Made by a program: the position numbers and the translations under genes | The notes under the pieces: model-generated | The model's database searches: none | Told to the model about the DNA's origin: nothing | What the model saw: the letters and a program-made list of their open reading frames with translations, nothing else | In this document: one piece after another, positions 7,701 to 15,877 of the stretch | How the letters are laid out: every line of letters begins with the position of its first letter | Numbering within the stretch: position 1 is the stretch's first letter | NCBI RefSeq assembly: GCF_900107635.1 | Contig: NZ_FNRD01000002.1 | Coordinates: 1 to 64,000 of the forward strand | Direction: 5' to 3' | Source of the DNA: Flavobacterium gillisiae | GTDB taxonomy: Bacteria; Bacteroidota; Bacteroidia; Flavobacteriales; Flavobacteriaceae | Length of the DNA stretch: 64,000 nucleotides

Positions 7701-9307
7701 GTAAAGAGTTGCTTCATCTCATCGCCTGTCTTGAAATAGTATTCTTGATTTGGCAATCCAAAACGATACCCACGACCACGACCTATAGGTGTAGTTTGCT
7801 TCTCGCCTTCACGCACACAAAGCAAAATATCGTGTGCATTGGCATTTTCTTTATCTATATAAAAGGTGTTGTTTGTCGCAACTATTTTCACATCGTGCTT
7901 TCTAGCCAAAGAAATCAAAGTTGTGTTCACTCTATTTTCGTCCTCTTGATTGTGACGCATCACTTCAATATAGAAATCTTCCTTGAACTCTTCTTTCCAC
8001 CATAATAAAGCTTCTTCTGCTTGGTTTTCACCAAGATTTAAAACCTTATTCGGAATTTCTCCATTAAGATTCCCAGACAACACAATGATATCTTCTTTGT
8101 ATTGCTGAATGACTTTCTTGTCAATTCTGGGTACATAATAAAAACCCTGAGTATAGGCTATCGAAGACATTTTGGCCAAATTATGGTAGCCTTTTTTGGT
8201 CTTCGCCAAAAGTACTATTTGGTACCCGTTGTCTTTTCTAGATTTATCTTTATGGTCTTCACAAACAAAAAACTCACAACCTACAATAGGCTTCATAGAA
8301 ACCTCCGTTGGTTTCTCCCCATTTTCTATTAATGCTGCATTCTTGGCTTCAGCCGCTTTATTATGATTTAAAATATCACGAACAAAGTGAAAAGCCCCCA
8401 TCAAGTTAGCGTGATCTGTCATAGCAACCGCAGGCATTTTTTCTTTCGAAGCAGCCTTAACTAATTGCGCAATACTTATTGTAGATTGCAAAACGGAGAA
8501 TTGTGTATGGTTATGCAAATGCACAAAATCCGTATCAACTAGTACTTTTTTATTCTCTGAAAGTTCCTGTTTTGAAACTGTTGCTGTTTGCTTTTCGCCA
8601 AATTGCTGACGAATAGCATCGGAAGCTGCCTTTAAATTGATATGCTTTAACCCAATAAGCTGAATCTCCTTTGGATTTTTACTCTGAAATTCCTGAAAAT
8701 AACCAGCTGGTACATCCAGTTGTTCCTTAGTATAATTCTCTCTTCTAATTAACTCTAAGAAACAACGCGTTGTTGCCTCAACATCGGCAGTAGCGTTGTG
8801 CGCTTCTCCAAATGGTTTATTAAAAAGAAAACTATGTAATTCAGTTAACGTTGGTAATTTAAATCGTCCTCCACGACCACCGGGCAATTTTAATAAGGAA
8901 GCGGTAACTTCCGTACAGGTATCGAGAACTGGCATAGCACTCATTTGGCTCTCCACTCCCAAACGATGAAATTCACAGCCCATAATATTCAAGTCAAAAC
9001 CTAGATTCTGACCTACAATAAATTTCGCTTTACCCAATGCCACATTGAATTTCTCCAAAACTTCCGCTAAGGAGATTCCGTTTTCTGCTGCTAATTCAGT
9101 AGAAATACCGTGAATTCGTTCAGCATCATAAGGAATATTAAACCCATCCGGTTTTACTAAATAATCCTGATGTTCTACGAGTTTCCCCATATCATCATGC
9201 AGCTGCCATGCGATTTGTATACAACGCGGCCAGTTATCAGTATCAGTGATGGGTGCATCCCAACGCTTTGGTAATCCTGTAGTTTCGGTATCGAATATTA
9301 AGTACAT
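4772..9307 (-). CDS. dnaE: DNA polymerase III alpha subunit with fused N-terminal 3'-5' exonuclease
   Basis: About 1511 residues. Residues 1-215 are a DnaQ-like DEDDh exonuclease: DTET (Asp6, Glu8), NLGFD, and HNATADVE. From about residue 275 a PHP domain starts at LHNHTQFS, followed by the PolC/DnaE palm with PDIDIDFDDEGR near 686-697, fingers, a helix-hairpin-helix region and a C-terminal OB-fold. The enzyme is the replicative polymerase core, here with proofreading in the same chain, where E. coli uses separate DnaE and DnaQ. I chose the start at 9307 (MYLIFDTETTGLPK) and not the upstream ATG at 9346, because the exonuclease fold begins with that strand. The last ~90 residues are acidic and low in complexity, then a short basic tail. 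Confidence 0.93.
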   Translation of the reverse strand: MYLIFDTETTGLPKRWDAPITDTDNWPRCIQIAWQLHDDMGKLVEHQDYLVKPDGFNIPYDAERIHGISTELAAENGISLAEVLEKFNVALGKAKFIVGQNLGFDLNIMGCEFHRLGVESQMSAMPVLDTCTEVTASLLKLPGGRGGRFKLPTLTELHSFLFNKPFGEAHNATADVEATTRCFLELIRRENYTKEQLDVPAGYFQEFQSKNPKEIQLIGLKHINLKAASDAIRQQFGEKQTATVSKQELSENKKVLVDTDFVHLHNHTQFSVLQSTISIAQLVKAASKEKMPAVAMTDHANLMGAFHFVRDILNHNKAAEAKNAALIENGEKPTEVSMKPIVGCEFFVCEDHKDKSRKDNGYQIVLLAKTKKGYHNLAKMSSIAYTQGFYYVPRIDKKVIQQYKEDIIVLSGNLNGEIPNKVLNLGENQAEEALLWWKEEFKEDFYIEVMRHNQEDENRVNTTLISLARKHDVKIVATNNTFYIDKENANAHDILLCVREGEKQTTPIGRGRGYRFGLPNQEYYFKTGDEMKQLFTDLPEAISNLSEIVDKIEIYNLAREVLLPKFEIPEEFFVAEDAVDGGVRGENAYLRHLTYEGANRRYPEITEVIRERLDFELLTISNSGYPGYFLIVQDLIAEARSMGVSVGPGRGSAAGSVVAYCLKITNIDPLMYNLLFERFLNPDRVSLPDIDIDFDDEGRSSVMDYVIRKYGSKQVAQIITYGKMATKSAIRDTARVLDLPLFEADKIAKLIPGMMPGKWNLARFLNEDEALIRKAVRPEEFDKIKELIALAGEDDLGGETIQQAKVLEGNLRNTGIHACGVIITPSDITDFVPVATAKDSDLYVTQFDNSVVETAGLLKMDFLGLKTLTLIKDTVKLVKYRNGIDLDPDTFPIDDLKTYELFQRGETVGIFQYESAGMQKYMKELKPTVFPDLIAMNALYRPGPIAYIPSFVKRKNGEEEIIYDLDACEELLKDTYGITVYQEQVMLLSQKLADFSKGDADVLRKAMGKKQKDVLDKMKPKFISQAAAKGHPEDKLEKIWKDWEAFAEYAFNKSHSTCYAWIAYQTAYLKANYPAEYMAAVLSNNMSDIKQVSFFMEECKRMGLEVLGPDVNESFYKFTVNDNYAVRFGMGAIKGVGAGAVATIVENRKDGKYKSVFDLTKRIDLRAANKKALENLILAGGFDSFDGTLRSQYFHDDGDGITFYEKAIKYGAKFQENENSSQVSLFGESSDVQIEEPIIPPCEDWSTMEKLAKEKEVVGIYISGHPLDDYKFEMKYFCNAKLEALRSLELHVGKSLTFGGIINNVQHRVAKNGKGWGIFTLEGYDESYEFKIFGEEYLKFRHFFIQNNFTYMKVLVKEGWVNQDTGKKSEPRIQFMLIQYLQDVLDDFAKKLIVLLNISDLDPEFIHKLGHLFFENKGDNLVTFEIMELEKVKKIVAAEPITVENETDDFIDETDAMEVTESVETETAAVVEVEEIKVVTKLTMASRKLKIKISNELLFELEKMQINFKLN

Positions 9308-9868
9308 AGCTGTAAGTGAAGAGATTGTGATTTTCTCAAATCGCAAAAAATGAATTTCAAAATTAGGTTTTTTTAGACTAAGAATAAAGGCAAGTTATCA
9401 ACAAAACGCATTACATTCTCAAACTACAAATTACAAAAACGAAATGGATACATTGTAATTTAAGTTCTTAAAACTAAATAATAAAATCAAAAACCTATCT
9501 CTCTTTAATTTTTTGGATGTCGTAATATTTCACCAAAATTAAAGCTTGCAAAAGCAGTAAAAAGAAGAGCTTTTATTCGATAAAAAAGGAATCTAAGAAC
9601 GCTACTCTTCTAATAAAAAAGAAACAATCACTTCGAAATACTCACTGAAAATCACTTTTTGATAAATTATCCTCAACAATACTAGTTAATTTTGGTTAAA
9701 ACGTGACATATAAATAATTTACCAAAACAACAGCTTCTTACATCAAAACCACATCCTTACAAACTTAAAATAAAATTAAAACCAGTTTCCGAAATGACAT
9801 CACGACAAAAAGCAACTCTAAGACTCCATAAAACAAGTTTGGGTATCGTATATAATGAGTAATCCAAA
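9308..9868. other. Gene-free spacer between divergent dnaE and leu operon
   Basis: About 560 AT-rich bases with no supported open frame, hairpin or repeat. It must hold the dnaE promoter, but no clean TAnnTTTG with a spaced TTG stands out. Confidence 0.5.
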
Positions 9869-9898
9869 TTGACGCCCTTAATTCTTTTTATAAATTTG
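9869..9898 (+). promoter_or_regulatory. Promoter of the leuCDAB operon
   Basis: TTG (9869-9871), exactly 19 bases, TAAATTTG (9891-9898). The leader to the leuC start is about 65 bases and contains only a weak ACAGCT/AGCTGT hairpin. No leucine-rich leader peptide or attenuator is visible. Confidence 0.75.
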
Positions 9899-9968
9899 TT
9901 CTCTTAGTTACAACTACAGCTCAATTTACAAGCTGTAAAAGAAGAAATACACTTAAAAAAACATTAAA

Positions 9969-11366
9969 ATGAGTACTACATTATTTGACAAAGTATGGGA
10001 TTCGCACGTTGTGCGTAAAATTGAAGATGGACCGGATGTGTTTTTTATTGACCGTCATTTTATTCACGAAGTTACCAGCCCTGTTGCTTTTTTAGGTTTA
10101 AAATCTAGAAACATTAAAGTTTTATACCCAGAGCGTACTTTTGCTACTGCCGATCACAATACCCCAACTATAAACCAACACTTGCCTGTTGAAGATCCGT
10201 TATCTGCGAATCAACTTAAAGCCTTAGAAGACAATGCTGCCGAATACGGTATTTCGCATTGGGGACTAGGTGATCCAAAAAACGGAATTGTACACGTAGT
10301 AGGTCCTGAAAACGGAATTACATTACCCGGTGCAACTATCGTTTGTGGTGATTCACATACTTCTACTCATGGTGCTTTTGGAGCAATTGCTTTCGGAATC
10401 GGAACTTCTGAGGTTGAAATGGTGATGGCGACACAATGTATCATGCAGCCTAAGCCAAAGAAAATGCGTATCAACGTAAATGGAACTTTGAGTAAAGGTG
10501 TGGGACCAAAAGACGTTGCACTTTATATTATATCTCAATTAACAACTTCTGGAGGTACAGGCTATTTTGCAGAATATGCCGGAAATATTTTTGAAGAAAT
10601 GTCAATGGAAGGTCGAATGACAGTTTGTAACCTTAGTATCGAAATGGGTGCTCGTGGCGGAATGATTGCTCCTGACCAAAAAACATTTGACTTTTTAGAA
10701 GGAAGATTATTCGCTCCAAAAGGAGACGCTTGGACAAAAGCTGTAGCATATTGGAAAACCCTAAAAACAGATGAAGACGCCATTTTTGATACGGAATTAA
10801 ATATCAAAGCAGAAGACATCGAACCTATGATTACTTATGGTACTAATCCAGGAATGGGAATTGGTATTTCAAAAAATATCCCAACTGCCAACCAAGTTGA
10901 AGGTGGAGCAGAAACCTACAAAAAATCATTAGCCTATATGGGTTTTGAAGAAGATGACGTAATGATTGGGAAACCAATTGATTTTGTTTTCTTAGGAAGT
11001 TGTACCAATGGTAGAATCGAAGATTTTAGAGCCTTTACAGAAATTGTAAAAGGACGCAAGAAAGCAGCTAATGTAACCGCTTGGCTAGTCCCGGGTTCAC
11101 ATGTAGTAGAAGCACAAATTAAAGAAGAAGGACTGTTAGACATTCTTACTGAAGCAGGTTTTGTATTACGTCAACCAGGATGTTCTGCTTGTTTAGCTAT
11201 GAATGATGATAAAGTACCTGCTGGAAAATATTCAGTAAGTACCTCAAACAGAAACTTTGAAGGTCGTCAAGGTCCTGGTTCAAGAACGTTGTTAGCAAGT
11301 CCTATTATGGCTGCTGCAGCTGCAGTTACTGGAAAATTGACAGATCCGAGAGACTTAATGATTTAA
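9969..11366 (+). CDS. leuC: 3-isopropylmalate dehydratase large subunit
   Basis: A 465-residue aconitase-superfamily protein of the usual LeuC length. The [4Fe-4S] ligands are visible in GSCTNGR near residue 345 and GCSACLA near 405-409. The substrate-binding stretch [13 protein letters not shown] lies near 125-140. With LeuD it isomerises 2-isopropylmalate to 3-isopropylmalate in leucine synthesis. It is the first gene of the operon and is followed by leuD after 163 bases that contain a long inverted repeat (11373-11513). Confidence 0.97.
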   Translation: MSTTLFDKVWDSHVVRKIEDGPDVFFIDRHFIHEVTSPVAFLGLKSRNIKVLYPERTFATADHNTPTINQHLPVEDPLSANQLKALEDNAAEYGISHWGLGDPKNGIVHVVGPENGITLPGATIVCGDSHTSTHGAFGAIAFGIGTSEVEMVMATQCIMQPKPKKMRINVNGTLSKGVGPKDVALYIISQLTTSGGTGYFAEYAGNIFEEMSMEGRMTVCNLSIEMGARGGMIAPDQKTFDFLEGRLFAPKGDAWTKAVAYWKTLKTDEDAIFDTELNIKAEDIEPMITYGTNPGMGIGISKNIPTANQVEGGAETYKKSLAYMGFEEDDVMIGKPIDFVFLGSCTNGRIEDFRAFTEIVKGRKKAANVTAWLVPGSHVVEAQIKEEGLLDILTEAGFVLRQPGCSACLAMNDDKVPAGKYSVSTSNRNFEGRQGPGSRTLLASPIMAAAAAVTGKLTDPRDLMI

Positions 11367-11372
11367 GAATGT

Positions 11373-11513
11373 AGATTAACGATTTTTGATTTCAGATTTC
11401 GTTGGAATGCTAAATTCTTCATTACACTGACTTTTTACAATATATATTATACAAAAATTAGCGATTGAAATTTGATTTCAATACAGAAATCTGAAATCAA
11501 AAATCGTTAATCT
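11373..11513. repeat. 28-bp inverted repeat between leuC and leuD
   Basis: The arm at 11373-11400 is the exact reverse complement of 11486-11513, with an 85-base spacer. The arms begin AGATTAACGATTTTTGATTT. A related sequence lies in another intra-operon gap at 34968-35005. In the leu mRNA this would form a long hairpin between the stop of leuC and the start of leuD, and could affect processing, stability or differential expression. Confidence 0.85.
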
Positions 11514-11529
11514 TAAATCAAAAATACCC

Positions 11530-12126
11530 ATGGCATACGATAAATTTAATATCCTTACCAGTAGCGCAGTGCCGTTACCAATAGAAAACGTAGATACAGA
11601 TCAAATTATTCCGGCTCGTTTCCTGAAAGCAACAGAACGTGTTGGTTTTGGAGACAACCTTTTCCGTGACTGGAGATACAACGGAGATGATACTCCTAAG
11701 GCTGATTTCGTTTTGAACAACCCAACTTACTCTGGAAAAATATTAGTAGGAGGAAAAAACTTTGGTTCAGGTTCTTCTCGTGAGCACGCTGCTTGGGCAG
11801 TTTACGATTACGGATTTCGTGCTGTTGTTTCGTCTTTCTTTGCTGACATCTTCAAAGGAAATTGCTTAAACATTGGTGTTTTACCAGTTCAAGTAAGTCC
11901 AGAATTTGCAGATGCAATCTTCAGCGCAATAGAAGCTGATCCAAAAACAGAACTAGAAATCAACCTCGAAGCACAAACAATTACGTTGTTAGCTACAGGC
12001 GAAAAAGAATCTTTTGATATCAATGGATACAAAAAGAACAATATGTTGAATGGTTTTGATGATATCGATTATTTGCAAAACATCAAAGAAGACATTGTAG
12101 CTTTTGCAGACAAACTTCCTTACTAA
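11530..12126 (+). CDS. leuD: 3-isopropylmalate dehydratase small subunit
   Basis: A 198-residue LeuD, the swivelling domain of the isomerase. The motifs [13 protein letters not shown] near residue 20 and [17 protein letters not shown] near 75-91 are diagnostic. It forms the heterodimer with LeuC. The second gene of the operon, it is separated from leuC by the inverted-repeat spacer and is followed 136 bases later by the synthase gene. The C-terminal extension [20 protein letters not shown] is of normal length for the bacterial form. Confidence 0.97.
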   Translation: MAYDKFNILTSSAVPLPIENVDTDQIIPARFLKATERVGFGDNLFRDWRYNGDDTPKADFVLNNPTYSGKILVGGKNFGSGSSREHAAWAVYDYGFRAVVSSFFADIFKGNCLNIGVLPVQVSPEFADAIFSAIEADPKTELEINLEAQTITLLATGEKESFDINGYKKNNMLNGFDDIDYLQNIKEDIVAFADKLPY

Positions 12127-12262
12127 GTACAATCAACTTTATGCAGTTACGGAAGCATCCTTTTGAGGATATGCTGAAGTAACTGCTTTTATTATTTTAT
12201 AAAATATAATCGTACGGTTGGTAATCCTTAAACTCAAAATCGTATTAGTATCAAATTTAGAA

Positions 12263-13780
12263 ATGGAAAAAAGAAAAATTGAAATAATGGACACGACGCT
12301 CCGTGATGGTGAACAAACCTCAGGAGTATCCTTTTCTGCCGCAGAAAAGCTAACCATTGCACAATTGTTGTTGGAAGAATTAAATGTTGATCGAATCGAA
12401 ATCGCTTCGGCACGAGTAAGTGAAGGCGAATTTCAAGGAGTAAAAGGAATTATGACATGGGCTTCGGCCAAAGGATACGATGACAAAATCGAAGTTTTAA
12501 CTTTTGTAGACGGAGGTCTTTCTATCGAATGGATGAAAAAAGCAGGCGCTAAAGTTCAAAATTTACTGACAAAAGGGTCACTGAATCATTTAACGCATCA
12601 ATTAAAAAAAACGCCGGAACAACATTTCTCCGAAATTGCTCATACTATTGCATTAGCAAAAGAAAGCGGTATTGAAACCAATGTTTATCTTGAAGATTGG
12701 AGCAATGGTATGCGAAACTCTCCTGATTATGTTTTCCAATATTTGGACTTTCTTACACAACAACCAGTTAAAAGAGTGTTATTACCAGACACTTTAGGAG
12801 TTTTGATTCCTTCTGAGACGTTTGAGTTTATTTCGAAAATTATAAACAGATACCCAAATACTCATTTTGACTTTCATGCACACAACGACTATGATTTGAG
12901 TGTTGCTAATGTTATGGAAGCTTTAAAAGCTGGTATCCAAGGATTACACGTTACCGTAAATGGAATGGGAGAACGTGCTGGCAACGCACCTCTTGAAAGT
13001 ACGGTTGCCGTAATCAATGATTTCATGCCGGACGTTCAAATCAATGTAAAAGAATCATCTTTATACTCTGTAAGTAAACTGGTAGAAACTTTTACAGGAT
13101 ATAGAATCCCCGCTAACAAACCAATTGTAGGAGACAATGTTTTCACTCAAACTGCCGGTATTCATGCTGACGGAGACAATAAAAACAACTTGTATTTCAA
13201 CGATTTGCTTCCCGAACGATTTGGCAGAAAACGTCAATACGCTTTAGGAAAAACTTCTGGTAAAGCTAATATTGAGAAAAATCTTCAAGAATTAGGATTA
13301 AAACTAAATGCGGAAGATTTAAAATTAGTTACCCAAAGAATTATTGAATTAGGAGACAAAAAAGAGACGGTTACTAAAGAAGATCTTCCTTATATAATAT
13401 CTGATGTTCTAGACAGCCATGCATACGAAGAAAAAATTGTAGTCGAATCATACATTTTATCTCATGCCAAAGGAATGCGTCCTTCTACAACACTGTCTTT
13501 AAGAATTGACGGAGAACTAATTGAAGAACATGCCCAAGGAGACGGACAATTTGATGCATTTATGAATGCGTTAGGTAAAATATATAAAAATAAAAAACTA
13601 GAACTTCCTAAATTGATTGATTACGCCGTAAGAATCCCTCCAGGAAGTAGTTCAGATGCATTATGTGAAACGGTGATTACTTGGACCAACAACGGAAAAG
13701 AATTCAAAACAAGAGGATTAGACTCAGATCAGACTGTTGCGGCTATTATAGCTACGCAAAAAATGCTGAATGTGGAGTAA
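12263..13780 (+). CDS. Alpha-isopropylmalate/citramalate synthase family protein
   Basis: A 505-residue Claisen condensing enzyme of the LeuA/CimA family. The N-terminal TIM barrel shows DTTLRDGEQTSG (near residue 9), LPDTLG, the metal ligands HAHNDYD and NGMGERAGNAPLE. The C-terminal ~130 residues form a LeuA-type regulatory dimer domain. It condenses acetyl-CoA with a 2-oxoacid, either 2-oxoisovalerate (leucine) or pyruvate (citramalate, isoleucine). Context (leuCD before, leuB after) favours leucine synthesis, but the sequence is close to the 2-isopropylmalate synthase/citramalate synthase boundary and I cannot decide. The start at 12263 (MEKRKIEIMD) is preferred over 12218 because the family begins just before the first barrel strand. 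Confidence 0.9.
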   Translation: MEKRKIEIMDTTLRDGEQTSGVSFSAAEKLTIAQLLLEELNVDRIEIASARVSEGEFQGVKGIMTWASAKGYDDKIEVLTFVDGGLSIEWMKKAGAKVQNLLTKGSLNHLTHQLKKTPEQHFSEIAHTIALAKESGIETNVYLEDWSNGMRNSPDYVFQYLDFLTQQPVKRVLLPDTLGVLIPSETFEFISKIINRYPNTHFDFHAHNDYDLSVANVMEALKAGIQGLHVTVNGMGERAGNAPLESTVAVINDFMPDVQINVKESSLYSVSKLVETFTGYRIPANKPIVGDNVFTQTAGIHADGDNKNNLYFNDLLPERFGRKRQYALGKTSGKANIEKNLQELGLKLNAEDLKLVTQRIIELGDKKETVTKEDLPYIISDVLDSHAYEEKIVVESYILSHAKGMRPSTTLSLRIDGELIEEHAQGDGQFDAFMNALGKIYKNKKLELPKLIDYAVRIPPGSSSDALCETVITWTNNGKEFKTRGLDSDQTVAAIIATQKMLNVE

Positions 13781-13811
13781 TCCCCACCCCAACCCTCCCC
13801 GAAGGGGAGGG
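13781..13811. repeat. C-rich/G-rich palindrome after the synthase gene
   Basis: CCCTCCCC (13793-13800) GAA GGGGAGGG (13804-13811), preceded by CCCCACCCCAA. It begins at the base after the stop codon and contrasts sharply with the AT-rich background. It is a dispersed-repeat type, with a related unit at 13932-13950. Confidence 0.8.
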
Positions 13812-13931
13812 AGACAATGTGAATAAAAATAGTTTAGAAGAAATTTATTGCTGTTTAGAATTTCTTCCTTGGAAGAAACGCTAAACTTGAAAGTAATAAA
13901 AAATATAACCCAATCCATAACCACCCAGTCA

Positions 13932-13950
13932 CCCCCTCCTCCGGAGGGGG
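13932..13950. repeat. Second C-rich/G-rich palindrome before leuB
   Basis: CCCCCTCC (13932-13939) TCC GGAGGGGG (13943-13950), followed by a CCGGGGGGAGG tail. It lies 27 bases before the leuB start. Together with the unit at 13781-13811 it fills most of the 197-base gap inside the operon. Confidence 0.8.
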
Positions 13951-13977
13951 CCGGGGGGAGGACAAAAACCACAAAAC

Positions 13978-15039
13978 ATGAAATATACAATCGCACTTTT
14001 AGCCGGAGACGGAATCGGACCAGAAGTTATAAATGAAGCTGTAAAAGTTTCTGATGCTATTGCAAAAAAATTCAATCACGAAATAAATTGGACACCAGCA
14101 TTAACAGGTGCTTGCGCTATCGATGCTGTAGGAGTTCCTTATCCTGATGAAACACACGAAATATGTATGGCGGCTGATGCGGTTTTATTTGGAGCTATCG
14201 GACATCCAAAATACGACAATGATCCATCGGCACCAGTAAGACCGGAGCAAGGATTATTGCTAATGCGTAAAAAATTAGGGCTGTTTGCTAATGTACGTCC
14301 TACTTTTACTTTTCCATCTTTGATCGATAATTCGCCTTTAAAAAGAGAACGTATCGAAGGAACCGACTTAGTTTTCTTAAGAGAATTGACGGGTGGAATC
14401 TATTTTGGAGAAAAAGGAAGACTTGATGGAGGCGAAACTGCTTTTGACACTTGTACTTACACCAGAGCAGAAGTACAACGTTTAGCAAAAAAAGGTTTTG
14501 AATTAGCGATGACACGTACTAAAAAATTATGTTGTGTGGACAAAGCTAATGTATTAGAAACTTCTCGTTTGTGGAGAGAAACGGTACAAGCAATGGAAAA
14601 AGACTATCCAGAAGTAACTGTAAGTTATGAATTCGTGGACGCAGTAGCGATGCGATTAGTACAATGGCCAAACTCGTATGATGTATTGATTACTGAAAAC
14701 TTATTTGGAGATATCTTAACAGATGAAGCGTCAGTTATTTCAGGATCTATGGGATTAATGCCATCAGCATCAGTTGGAGAACATACTTCTTTGTACGAAC
14801 CAATACACGGCTCTTATCCACAAGCAACAGGATTAAATATTGCTAATCCATTGGCAACCATATTATCTGCAGCAATGATGTTTGAAGATGCTTTTGGACT
14901 ACACGAAGAAGCAGCTACAATTAGAGCAGCAGTAAATAAATCATTAGAAAAAGGAATTGTAACCGAGGATCTAGCTGCCAAAGGAGCAACAGCTTATAAA
15001 ACAAGTGACGTTGGAGATTGGTTAGTAGCTAATTTGTAA
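13978..15039 (+). CDS. leuB: 3-isopropylmalate dehydrogenase
   Basis: A 353-residue NAD-dependent beta-decarboxylating dehydrogenase. Visible features are GDGIGPEV at residues 10-17, the substrate-arginine region (LRKKLGLFANVRP), FLRELTGGIYFG, and the metal-binding aspartates in NLFGDILTDEAS. It oxidises 3-isopropylmalate to 2-oxoisocaproate, the third step of leucine synthesis. It is the last gene of the operon, ending before a stem-loop terminator at 15059-15089. Confidence 0.97.
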   Translation: MKYTIALLAGDGIGPEVINEAVKVSDAIAKKFNHEINWTPALTGACAIDAVGVPYPDETHEICMAADAVLFGAIGHPKYDNDPSAPVRPEQGLLLMRKKLGLFANVRPTFTFPSLIDNSPLKRERIEGTDLVFLRELTGGIYFGEKGRLDGGETAFDTCTYTRAEVQRLAKKGFELAMTRTKKLCCVDKANVLETSRLWRETVQAMEKDYPEVTVSYEFVDAVAMRLVQWPNSYDVLITENLFGDILTDEASVISGSMGLMPSASVGEHTSLYEPIHGSYPQATGLNIANPLATILSAAMMFEDAFGLHEEAATIRAAVNKSLEKGIVTEDLAAKGATAYKTSDVGDWLVANL

Positions 15040-15058
15040 CACCAAAAATAAATACTTT

Positions 15059-15089
15059 AAAAGCTGTCTCAATTTTGGGGCAGTTTTTT
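15059..15089 (+). terminator. Terminator of the leu operon
   Basis: A 12-bp stem (15059-15070 with 15077-15088, including three G-U pairs) closed by AATTTT, with the descending arm ending in T6. It lies 19 bases after the leuB stop codon. Confidence 0.7.
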
Positions 15090-15112
15090 GTTTAAGAGAA
15101 TTTTTGTTTCGA

Positions 15113-15203
15113 AAAGATTCGAAAAGGAGACACTAAGATTCGCAAAAGAATTTATTCAATTTCTCTGAGTGTCTCTGATAGACCTCAGCGCATCTCTGTG
15201 TAA
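15113..15203. repeat. CTCTGTG-type dispersed repeat, copy 1
   Basis: Contains GACACTAAGATTCGCAAAAG, TCTCTGAGTGTCTCTG and GCGCATCTCTGTGTAACAA, phrases shared with the gene-free stretches at 51512-51747 and 57228-57450. It fills the gap between convergent leuB and the response-regulator gene. Confidence 0.6.
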
Positions 15204-15208
15204 CAACC

Positions 15209-15877
15209 CTACCCAAACAATTCCTTCTTAACAACCTCAAAATAACTATCACTCACAGGAATTTGAATTGTTCCTAAAAACAGGTCCCTACTTTTAAGTC
15301 CGGTAACCTTAGTTTTATTTACAATAAAAGAACGATGCACTCTGATGAAAACGGATGGGTCTAATGTCTTTTCTAATGATTTTAGTGATTGTAAACTCAT
15401 TATTTTCTTGGTAGTGGTATGAAAAATAGCATACTCACTATCACTTTCAATATGGGTAATCTCGTCATATTTTAATTTGAATAAATCATATCCAGATTTT
15501 ACTGTAATAGTATCGACTTTAGCTATGGCATCTTTTTTAATTTTCTGAACTGCTTTTAAAAACCGATTAAACCCAATGGGTTTTAACAAATAATCAACCG
15601 CACTAAGTTCGAATCCCTCTAACGCATAGTCAGAATAAGCCGTTGTAAAAATAATATTAGCCTGCGGCGGAATCAATTTAGCAAAATCAGTTCCTTTAAT
15701 TTCAGGCATTTGAATATCTAAAAATACCACATCAATGCGCTCCTTTTTTAGAATAGCAATCGCTTCCAAAGGATTCTCAAAACTTCCCGCTAATTCTAGA
15801 AAGTCTAATTTTTCAATATAACTTTCAATTAATTTTCGAGCAAGTTCTTCATCATCAATGACAATACATTTAAGCAT
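15209..15877 (-). CDS. LytTR-family response regulator
   Basis: A 222-residue two-domain regulator. Residues 1-115 form a CheY-like receiver with the acidic pair at Asp8-Asp9, the phospho-acceptor Asp54 in FLDIQMP, and Lys in KPIG. Residues ~125-222 form a LytTR DNA-binding domain, with the HIESDSEYAIFHT and IRVHRSFIVN motifs. LytTR regulators bind pairs of short direct repeats about two helical turns apart, and such a pair lies at 16978-17009. The gene overlaps its sensor kinase by 8 bases. Confidence 0.95.
   Translation of the reverse strand: MLKCIVIDDEELARKLIESYIEKLDFLELAGSFENPLEAIAILKKERIDVVFLDIQMPEIKGTDFAKLIPPQANIIFTTAYSDYALEGFELSAVDYLLKPIGFNRFLKAVQKIKKDAIAKVDTITVKSGYDLFKLKYDEITHIESDSEYAIFHTTTKKIMSLQSLKSLEKTLDPSVFIRVHRSFIVNKTKVTGLKSRDLFLGTIQIPVSDSYFEVVKKELFG

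Noticed and set aside
4782..9346. Several plus-strand open frames inside dnaE
   Set aside because: All are antisense shadows within a well-conserved polymerase gene, with no recognisable domain.
9899..9968. Possible leader-peptide attenuator for the leu operon
   Set aside because: Only a 6-bp hairpin and no leucine-rich short frame are visible in the leader.
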